DNA of 36,341 nucleotides from Actinoplanes oryzae. GTDB lineage: Bacteria > Actinomycetota > Actinomycetes > Mycobacteriales > Micromonosporaceae. The position numbers and the translations under genes were made by a program. Below the pieces are notes generated by a model. That model had not been told where the DNA came from and did no database searches. It saw only the letters and a program-made list of their open reading frames with translations. Each line of letters starts with the position of its first letter. Positions within the stretch are counted from its first letter, which is position 1. The DNA is taken from NCBI RefSeq assembly GCF_030757795.1, contig NZ_JAUQWH010000084.1, forward strand, positions 1-36,341, read 5' to 3'. Shown here one piece after another: positions 31,193 to 36,341 of the stretch.

Positions 31193-32113
31193 ATGGGAAG
31201 CACTCGCGCGGCGCATGAGGGGTTGCCAGCGGCCATGCGTCAGGCTGTGGACGACTTTGGGGTGCATCTGTCGCGGGTGGAGAACAGGTCCGTGCACACC
31301 GTGCGGGCTTATGTCGGCGATGTGGTGTCGCTGCTTGAGTATGCCGCCGGGGCCGGGTGTGCGAGCCCGGCGGACCTGGACATCGCCGTGCTGCGGGGGT
31401 GGCTGGCGCGGCGGATGGCGGAGGGGGCCGCGCGGACTTCGCAGGCTCGGCGGGCGGCGGCGGCTCGGACGTTCACGGGGTGGGCGCATCGGGCCGGGCT
31501 CTGCGCGTCCGATGCGGGGGCGCAGCTGGCCAGCCCCAAGGCGCACCGGGACCTGCCGTCGGTGCTACGGGCCGAGCAGGCGGCCGAGCTGGTCGTGACG
31601 ACGGCCGATCCGCACGGGGTACGCGACCGCGCCATCCTCGAGCTGCTCTACGCGACCGGCATCCGGGTGAGCGAGCTGTGCGGCCTCGACACGGCCGACG
31701 TGGACGAGGCGCGGCGCGTGGTTCGTGTGCTCGGCAAGGGCGCCAAGGAGCGGGCCGTGCCCTACGGGGTGCCGGCCCAGCGGGCCCTCGACGACTGGCT
31801 GCGCCACGGCCGCCCGCAGATGGCCCAGCCCGCGAGCGGGGACGCGCTCTTCCTCGGGGCGCGAGGCGGCCGCCTGCAGCAGACAGTGGTGCGCCGGGTC
31901 GTCGCCGCGGCGGCCCAGGCGGCGGGGCTGCCGCACACCAGCCCGCACGACCTGCGCCACTCGGCCGCCACGCACCTGCTCGACGGCGGCGCCGACCTGC
32001 GCGCGGTGCAGGAACTGCTCGGGCACTCGTCGCTGTCGAGCACACAGATCTACACCCACGTCTCCACCGAACGCCTCCGCGCCGCCTTCAACCAGGCCCA
32101 CCCCCGCGCCTGA
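31193..32113 (+). CDS. xerC: Tyrosine recombinase XerC
   Basis: 306 residues from ATG 31193, preceded by GGGG. It is a site-specific recombinase that, with XerD, resolves chromosome dimers at dif. The N-terminal SAM-like core-binding domain (about 15-105) is followed by the catalytic domain. Catalytic residues are R158 (ATGIRVSEL), K182 (GKGAKER), H252 and R255 (HDLRHSAATH), H278 (LGHSSLSSTQ) and Y287 (IYTHV). This is the recombinase normally found between dprA and rpsB in actinobacteria. It is the rightmost of the inverted core genes. Confidence 0.95.
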   Translation: MGSTRAAHEGLPAAMRQAVDDFGVHLSRVENRSVHTVRAYVGDVVSLLEYAAGAGCASPADLDIAVLRGWLARRMAEGAARTSQARRAAAARTFTGWAHRAGLCASDAGAQLASPKAHRDLPSVLRAEQAAELVVTTADPHGVRDRAILELLYATGIRVSELCGLDTADVDEARRVVRVLGKGAKERAVPYGVPAQRALDDWLRHGRPQMAQPASGDALFLGARGGRLQQTVVRRVVAAAAQAAGLPHTSPHDLRHSAATHLLDGGADLRAVQELLGHSSLSSTQIYTHVSTERLRAAFNQAHPRA

Positions 32114-32823
32114 CCGCCACCCCGCTCCAGCTCCGACCGCCATTCCTATCCAGCCCGCCCCGATCCCGACCGCCACCCCGGTCCAGCCCCGCCCCGATCC
32201 CGACCGCCATTTCTGTCCGGCCCGCCCGCCGCGTGAGAAGCAGCCCGACGAAGCACATTCGGCGGGTCCGAGCAGCGCATCCTCCGAGCAGCGCATCCCG
32301 AACCAGGGACACCAGCCAGGACTGAGTCCGAGGCGACGGTCGGGCAGAGGCCGAGACGAAGGACCGGCAAAGGCCGAGACCCACGGCGGGCGAAGAGCGG
32401 AGCACAGCGCGAGGCGAGGAGCGGGGGCACAGTGCAAGGCGAAGAGCGGAGCACTAGGCGAGGCGAAAAGCGGAGCACAGGGCAAGGCGAGGGGCGGAGC
32501 ACAGGGCGAGGCGAGAAGCGAGCACAAGGCGAGGCGAGGGGCGGAGGCACAGTGCGCTGGTGGCCCCGGCGGCGGAGGCAAGGACAGCCCCGGCGTGTCC
32601 ACCACAGTCAGCTCGAAGGCGAAAGCGGAGCACAAGGCGAGGCGAGGAGTGGCGCACCGGGCGGAACAGCGCGGCGGAGCCGGAAGCAGGACGAGGGCAG
32701 GGCGGACGGCGACGCGCAGCGAACGGCTTCGAGGCGCGGGACGAGGGCTACGAATGTCCGGAGCCGGCGCGGAGGAGGGACAAGACCCGGATTCCGGCCT
32801 GCCGCGTGCCGTACGATCGCAGC
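32114..32823. other. 710-bp gene-free gap with arrays
   Basis: Downstream of xerC, GACCGCCA occurs at 32112, 32135, 32168 and 32202, about 23-34 bp apart. A longer array lies at 32389-32555, and its unit echoes once at about 32620-32650. Long open frames here encode only low-complexity Arg/Gly/Ala residues, so no gene is called. Confidence 0.7.
32389..32555. repeat. Degenerate array of about seven 19-30 bp units
   Basis: Units contain GGCGA(A/G)(G)AGCGGAGCACAG with insertions of GGCGA. Examples begin at 32389, 32438 and 32458. It is more diverged than the other arrays in the window and could be an older one. Confidence 0.75.
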
Positions 32824-34542
32824 GTGAGCGCCGGTGACCCGCCCCCGCCCCTTCCCGGAGCTCGGCTCCTTTTCTCGCTCGATCCCGGCACCGCCTATCT
32901 GAACCACGGCTCCTTCGGCGCGGTCCCGATCAGCGTGCAGCGGGCCCAGCAGCGGCTGCGGGACGAGACCGAGCGCAACCCCATGACCTTCTTCGAGCCG
33001 CCGGGGCTCATGGACCGGATCGTCCACACGCGACGGCACATCGCCCAGTTTCTCGGGGCTGATCCGGAGGGCAGCGCGCTCGTGCCCAACGCGACGGCCG
33101 GGGTGTCGCTCGTGCTGCAGTCGGTGCGGATCGGCCCCGGCGACGAGGTGCTGCTGACCGATCACGGGTACGGCGCCAACGAGCTCGCCGCCAAGCGCCA
33201 GTGCCGCCGGTCCGGGGCCACCGCGCGTACGGTCGCCCTGCCCCTGCAGGCCTCGGACGCCGAACTGGTCTCCCGCGTCCGCAACGCCCTGCGCCCCGGC
33301 AAGACCAAGCTGGTGATCGTGGACCAGCTCACCTCGCCGACCGCGCGCGCGCTGCCCGTGGCGCAGATCGTGGCGGCGGCGCGGGAGCACGAAATCCCGG
33401 TGCTGGTGGACGCGGCGCACGTGCCGGGCATGCTGCCGGTCGAGGTGGACCGGATCGGGGCGGATTTCTGGGTCGGCAACCTGCACAAGTGGGCCTATGC
33501 CCCGCGGGGCACCGCGCTCCTCGCCGTGGCGGCACCGTGGCGCCGGCGCATCGAGCCGCTGGTCGTGTCGTGGGAGCAGGAGGCCGGCTTCCCGCTCAGC
33601 GTCGAGTATCAGGGCACGCTGGACTTCACGGCGTGGCTCGCCGCTCCCACGGGACTCTTCACGATGCGCACGCTGGGCCTCGATGCCGTGCGGAGCCACA
33701 ACGCGGCGCTGGCCGCCTACGGGCAGAGGGTCGTCGGCGCCGCCCTGGGCCTGGACCCCGCCGAGCTGCCGGACCCGGGCGCCCCCGAGGCCGCCATGCG
33801 GATCGTGCCGCTGCCCGGCGGTGTCGCGACGACGAAGCCGGAAGCCCACGCCCTGCGGGGACGCATCGCCGACAAGCTGGCGACCGAGGTGGCCCTCAAC
33901 TCGTGGGGCGGCCGCGGCTGGCTGCGGCTGAGCGCCCAGGTCTACAACCGCCCCGACGAGTACGACCGCCTCGCCGAGCGCCTCCCCGCCCTCCTCAAGG
34001 ACGGGTAGCAGCCGCACCGGCCCGGCCCCGAGCAGCGTCAACGGGTCGAGATAGCCGGCACCGTGCCGCAGCCCCCAGTGCAGACACGCCGCCACGGGGC
34101 ATCCCGCGTGCCCGCCCACCAGCGTGCCCAGCCGGCCGCCGGGATCGACCGGGTCGCCCGGGTGCACCAGCGGGTCGACCGGCTCGTACGTCGTCCGCAG
34201 CCCCGAGTCGTGCTGGACGCTCACCACGCCCCGCCCGGCCACCCGACCGGCGAAGGCCACGGTGCCCGCGCCGGCGGATCGCACGACCGCGCCCGGCACC
34301 GACGCAAGATCCACCCCGCGATGCCCCGCCAGCCACGGCGCAGGCGGCGCCTCGAACCGCCGCGTCACCGAAGCCGGCTCCACAGGCCAGCCGAAAGCCG
34401 GCTCAAAGCGCCGCGTCCCTGACGCCGGCTCCACGGGCCGGCCGAAAGCCGGCTCGGCGAGCCGCGTCACCGACACCGACACCGGTTGCAGGGGCCACCC
34501 GAGGGTGAGGACGAGAGACAAGAACCAGACCATGCCGCGCAT
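32608..34542 (-). CDS. M23 (LytM) peptidase whose frame runs on antisense to the aminotransferase
   Basis: The recognisable protein lies at about 34009-34542. It has a signal-type start (MRGMVWFLSLVLTLGWPLQPVSV), a Pro/Ser/Ala-rich spacer with EPAFG repeats, then an M23 domain: HRGVDLASVPGAVVRSAGAG with the HxxxD zinc ligands, VSVQHDSGLRTTYEPV, and the terminal ACLHWGLRHGAGYLDP with HWG. Homologous proteins usually end near VRLLPV. Here that is followed by no stop until 32608, across the whole aminotransferase gene; a single-base change could have removed the stop. I chose start 34542 because the upstream ATG 34602 precedes a terminator. The peptidase call is firm; the long tail is not. Confidence 0.6.
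   Translation of the reverse strand: MRGMVWFLSLVLTLGWPLQPVSVSVTRLAEPAFGRPVEPASGTRRFEPAFGWPVEPASVTRRFEAPPAPWLAGHRGVDLASVPGAVVRSAGAGTVAFAGRVAGRGVVSVQHDSGLRTTYEPVDPLVHPGDPVDPGGRLGTLVGGHAGCPVAACLHWGLRHGAGYLDPLTLLGAGPVRLLPVLEEGGEALGEAVVLVGAVVDLGAQPQPAAAAPRVEGHLGRQLVGDASPQGVGFRLRRRDTAGQRHDPHGGLGGARVRQLGGVQAQGGADDPLPVGGQRRVVAPHGIEAQRAHREESRGSGEPRREVQRALILDAEREAGLLLPRHDQRLDAPAPRCRHGEERGAPRGIGPLVQVADPEIRPDPVHLDRQHARHVRRVHQHRDFVLPRRRHDLRHGQRARGRRGELVHDHQLGLAGAQGVADAGDQFGVRGLQGQGDRTRGGPGPAALALGGELVGAVPVIGQQHLVAGADPHRLQHERHPGRRVGHERAALRISPEKLGDVPSRVDDPVHEPRRLEEGHGVALGLVPQPLLGPLHADRDRAEGAVVQIGGAGIEREKEPSSGKGRGRVTGAHAAIVRHAAGRNPGLVPPPRRLRTFVALVPRLEAVRCASPSALPSSCFRLRRAVPPGAPLLASPCAPLSPSS
32824..34008 (+). 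CDS. Class V PLP-dependent aminotransferase (isopenicillin-N-epimerase-like)
   Basis: 394 residues from GTG 32824. The fold-type I start (AYLNHGSFGAVPISVQRAQ) is typical. PLP-binding residues are D196 (VLVDAAH, with H199) and the Schiff-base lysine K222 (GNLHKWAYAPRG). FTMRTLGLDAV and ALNSWGGRGWLRLSAQVYN are conserved in the isopenicillin-N-epimerase/cysteine-desulfurase-like class. Substrate is not predictable: family members act as epimerases, desulfurases or transaminases. TACGAT lies six bases before the GTG, so a leaderless start is likely. It overlaps antisense with the open frame of the M23 gene. Confidence 0.9.
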   Translation: MSAGDPPPPLPGARLLFSLDPGTAYLNHGSFGAVPISVQRAQQRLRDETERNPMTFFEPPGLMDRIVHTRRHIAQFLGADPEGSALVPNATAGVSLVLQSVRIGPGDEVLLTDHGYGANELAAKRQCRRSGATARTVALPLQASDAELVSRVRNALRPGKTKLVIVDQLTSPTARALPVAQIVAAAREHEIPVLVDAAHVPGMLPVEVDRIGADFWVGNLHKWAYAPRGTALLAVAAPWRRRIEPLVVSWEQEAGFPLSVEYQGTLDFTAWLAAPTGLFTMRTLGLDAVRSHNAALAAYGQRVVGAALGLDPAELPDPGAPEAAMRIVPLPGGVATTKPEAHALRGRIADKLATEVALNSWGGRGWLRLSAQVYNRPDEYDRLAERLPALLKDG

Positions 34543-34555
34543 CCTGCGCCGAACC

Positions 34556-34594
34556 AAAAAAGATCGCCGCTGCCCCTGTGGACAACGGCGATCT
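34556..34594 (-). terminator. Intrinsic terminator with T tract
   Basis: On the minus strand AGATCGCCG (34586-34594) pairs with CGGCGATCT (34561-34569), followed by six T (34556-34561). This is the one classical U-tract terminator here. It ends the lepB-NUDIX-rnhB-DUF2469 transcript. Confidence 0.9.
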
Positions 34595-34602
34595 GTGGAC
34601 AA
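34577..34602 (-). promoter_or_regulatory. Two perfect DnaA boxes
   Basis: TTGTCCACA occurs twice on the minus strand, at 34577-34585 and 34594-34602, 17 bp apart. Both match the high-GC actinobacterial DnaA-box consensus. One lies in the terminator loop and the other just before the stem. Confidence 0.5.
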
Positions 34603-34614
34603 CCGAAGAAACCG

Positions 34615-34938
34615 TCAGCCCCCGAAGCCGGGCTCGTCCGGCAGCGAGATGTCCGGCTTCTCCAGCTCCTCGACGTTCACGTCCTTGAACGTCATCACCC
34701 GCACGTTCTTGACGAAGCGCGCCGGCCTGTACATGTCCCAGACCCATGCGTCGTGCATCTCGACCTCGAAGTACACCTCGCCGTCGGAGTTGCGCACGTG
34801 CAGATCCACCTGGTTGGCCAGGTAGAAGCGGCGCTCCGTCTCCACCACGTAGGAGAACTGGCGGACGATGTCGCGGTACTCCCGGTAGAGCTGCAGCTCC
34901 ATCTCGGTCTCGTACTTCTCGAGATCCTCTGCGCTCAT
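34615..34938 (-). CDS. DUF2469 domain-containing protein
   Basis: 107 residues (SAEDLEKYETEMELQLYREYRD, RFYLANQVDLHVR, YFEVEMHDAWVWDMYRPARF), the highly conserved DUF2469 family of actinobacteria, always beside rnhB; function unknown. Its start codon overlaps the rnhB stop by four bases (ATGA), so translation is coupled. The gene is the last of the lepB-NUDIX-rnhB unit, followed by the intrinsic terminator. Confidence 0.95.
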   Translation of the reverse strand: MSAEDLEKYETEMELQLYREYRDIVRQFSYVVETERRFYLANQVDLHVRNSDGEVYFEVEMHDAWVWDMYRPARFVKNVRVMTFKDVNVEELEKPDISLPDEPGFGG

Positions 34939-35765
34939 CGCTTCTCGCCCTCCATGGCCTCATCTTCCCCCACCGGCACCGGCGGCCGAGGCTCCTCGCC
35001 GGACGCCACGCCGACGGTACCCCCACTGTCCGGCCACAGCATCAGCGGCTCGGCGGAAGACGCGGCCGAAGATGAAGTGGCGGAAACCGGACGACGCGCC
35101 CGGGGCGGCACATTTCCCCGCCCGGAGGCGGCAGCCACGTTGACGTACGAGAACCGGTGCTCCGCGCACGGCCCGTGCCGCGTGAGCGCCGCGCTGTGCT
35201 CCTCGGTGATGTACCCCTTGTGCACCGCGAAGCCGTAGTCCGGGAAGCGCCCGTCCAGCTCGACCATCAGCCTGTCCCGGGTGACCTTGGCGAGCACACT
35301 GGCCGCCGCGACACACGCCGCGACCCGGTCGCCCTTCCACACCGCCAGCCCCGGGGCGCCGAGGCCGTCGACCGGGAAGCCGTCGGTCAGCACGTACTCC
35401 GGGCGGGTGCGCAGCGACGCGAGCGCCCGGCGCATCGCGGCGAGGTTGCAGACGTGCAGGCCGCGGGCGTCCACCTCGGTGGCCGGGACGATCACGACCG
35501 ACCAGGTGAGCGCCCGGGCGACCACCTCGTCGTAGACCCGCTCCCGGGCGGCCGGGGTGAGCAGCTTGGAGTCGGCCAGCCCGGGGATCTCGCCCCGCTT
35601 GCCCTCCGGCAGGATCACCGCGCCGGCGACGAGCGGGCCGGCGCAGGCACCGCGGCCGGCCTCGTCGGCGCCGGCGACGTGGCGGAAGCCACGCCGCTGC
35701 AGCGCCCGCTCCAGCGCGTAGAGCCCGCCCTCGCGGCGGACGACGGTGCGGGGCGGAGCGAGCAT
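34935..35765 (-). CDS. rnhB: Ribonuclease HII
   Basis: 276 residues. RNase HII cuts at ribonucleotides in DNA-RNA hybrids. The catalytic residues are D34 and E35 (AGADEAGRGA), D128 (LTDGFP) and D164 (TRDRL), with ADSKLLTPAARE and HKGYITEEHSAAL conserved. A tail of about 65 residues (from about 212) that is not needed for the fold adds Ser/Ala/Pro- and acidic-rich sequence. ATG 35765 overlaps the NUDIX stop by one base (TGATG). An apparent upstream extension to 36113 is antisense of the NUDIX gene. Confidence 0.96.
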   Translation of the reverse strand: MLAPPRTVVRREGGLYALERALQRRGFRHVAGADEAGRGACAGPLVAGAVILPEGKRGEIPGLADSKLLTPAARERVYDEVVARALTWSVVIVPATEVDARGLHVCNLAAMRRALASLRTRPEYVLTDGFPVDGLGAPGLAVWKGDRVAACVAAASVLAKVTRDRLMVELDGRFPDYGFAVHKGYITEEHSAALTRHGPCAEHRFSYVNVAAASGRGNVPPRARRPVSATSSSAASSAEPLMLWPDSGGTVGVASGEEPRPPVPVGEDEAMEGEKR

Positions 35766-36217
35766 CAGCTCGTCACCGCACGCGTCAGGAGCGAGGCCAG
35801 GCCGACCGGGAAGATCTGCTCGTCGGAGGCGGCCAGCGCCTCGGCGGACCACCACCGGTGATCGGTGATCGTCTGCCGCTCGGCCTCGTCGAACCCGGAC
35901 GTGTCGACCGCCCAGCTGTCGACCCGGTGCAGGAAGAACTCCTGGGTCTGCCGATAGTCCCGGCCGTCGTAGCTGAACTCGGTCACCTCGTCGTGCACGG
36001 GCGATCCCAGCGCGGCCGGGTCGACCCGCAGGCCGGTCTCCTCGAACAACTCGCGCGCCGCGCCCTGGGCGGGCGTCTCCCCGGCGTCGAGACCGCCGCC
36101 GGGGGTGAACCACCAGAGCTGGTCGGGACGGGCCGGATCACCGCCGTGCAACAGCAGCACGCGGTCCGCCGCATCGACCAGGAGCACGCGAGCGGCCCGT
36201 CGTTCGATGTGTGTCAC
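35765..36217 (-). CDS. NUDIX hydrolase
   Basis: 150 residues from GTG 36217. The NUDIX box is intact (G41, five residues, E47, seven residues, then R55-E-L-F-E-E-T-G-L63), coordinating the metal that hydrolyses nucleoside diphosphate-linked compounds. The substrate is unknown. It lies between lepB and rnhB, translationally coupled to rnhB by TGATG. Neighbours indicate one housekeeping operon. Confidence 0.93.
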   Translation of the reverse strand: MTHIERRAARVLLVDAADRVLLLHGGDPARPDQLWWFTPGGGLDAGETPAQGAARELFEETGLRVDPAALGSPVHDEVTEFSYDGRDYRQTQEFFLHRVDSWAVDTSGFDEAERQTITDHRWWSAEALAASDEQIFPVGLASLLTRAVTS

Positions 36218-36247
36218 GTACGCCAGCCTATTGCGCGGAAGTCGATC

Positions 36248-36341
36248 TTATTTCGCGGCGTCGGGGATGCTGTCGAAGCCGTCCGGCACCGGCAGCCACG
36301 TCGCCCGATTGACCGGCCAGAAGACCGTGAAGGCCCGGCCC
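36248..36341 (-). CDS. lepB: Signal peptidase I, C-terminal fragment (cut by window edge)
   Basis: Reading into the right edge on the minus strand gives GRAFTVFWPVNRATWLPVPD and ends at a TAA at 36248. It matches the C-terminus of actinobacterial type I signal peptidases. lepB upstream of rnhB is the usual order. Only about 30 residues are in the window, so the catalytic serine and lysine are not visible. Confidence 0.8.
   Translation of the reverse strand, partial: GRAFTVFWPVNRATWLPVPDGFDSIPDAAK

Noticed and set aside
32114..32823. Coding region in the xerC-aminotransferase gap
   Set aside because: Open frames in both strands reflect the GC-rich array; nothing resembles a known protein.
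34543..34602. M23 start at ATG 34602
   Set aside because: The region holds the intrinsic terminator and DnaA boxes of the upstream unit; the signal-peptide-like start MRGMVWFLSLV at 34542 is more credible.
35766..36113. RnhB extension upstream of 35765
   Set aside because: The segment is antisense/frame-shifted relative to the NUDIX gene; RNase HII starts shortly before its DEAGRG motif.
1..36341. CRISPR array
   Set aside because: The tandem arrays have no regular unique spacers, and no cas genes are present.

Overview
The window is a very GC-rich (about 70 percent by eye) actinobacterial chromosome segment, most likely from a filamentous Micromonosporaceae-type organism (Actinoplanes or Micromonospora relatives). 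The pointers are the conserved lepB-NUDIX-rnhB-DUF2469 and rpsB-tsf-pyrH-frr-cdsA-rlmN gene orders, an F420-type luciferase-like oxidoreductase, DUF2631 and DUF2469 proteins, a DivIVA-repeat protein, frequent GTG starts and TGATG/ATGA stop-start overlaps. No tRNA, rRNA, CRISPR array, insertion sequence or prophage was seen.

Layout. 1-3.2 kb: a VOC protein, an F420-type oxidoreductase, a GNAT acetyltransferase and a PadR regulator. 3.9-8.1 kb (minus strand): ycxB-like, dxr, a RseP-type site-2 protease and ispG; dxr and ispG are two steps of the MEP isoprenoid pathway. 8.2-17.5 kb: accessory genes, namely a YihY/BrkB membrane protein, a DUF3291 protein with its ArsR/SufR-like regulator, an MMPL exporter, an FAD oxidoreductase, a metallo-beta-lactamase/Rieske fusion and a DUF2631 membrane protein. 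17.5-24.4 kb (minus strand): the core block rpsB, tsf, pyrH, frr, cdsA, rlmN and a four-module DivIVA protein. 24.6-25.5 kb: a proline-rich membrane protein. 25.7-34 kb (plus strand): yraN, yifB/comM, a 55-codon gene, dprA, a three-gene island (HTH protein plus two cysteine-motif proteins), xerC and a class V aminotransferase. 34-36.3 kb (minus strand): an M23 peptidase, DUF2469, rnhB, NUDIX and the 3' end of lepB.

How genes work together. YraN, YifB and DprA belong to the DNA-uptake/recombination neighbourhood usual beside rnhB, but here that group runs opposite to both flanks, which suggests a local inversion. The ribosome and translation-factor genes (rpsB, tsf, frr), UMP kinase and CDP-DAG synthase form the usual growth block, ending in a bidirectional terminator at 17.5 kb.

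The most unusual features are: nearly every long intergenic gap carries its own GC-rich tandem array (units 22, 27, 28, 49 bp and others); the three-gene island at 29.1-30.9 kb with a divergent operator-like palindrome; the MBL-Rieske fusion protein; the DivIVA protein with two DivIVA-like modules at each end of a long linker; a terminator that contains two perfect DnaA-box sequences; and an M23 peptidase frame that lacks a stop codon and runs antisense through the whole neighbouring aminotransferase gene. I see no clear-cut new defence or biosynthetic system; the 29-31 kb island is the best candidate for an undescribed functional unit.
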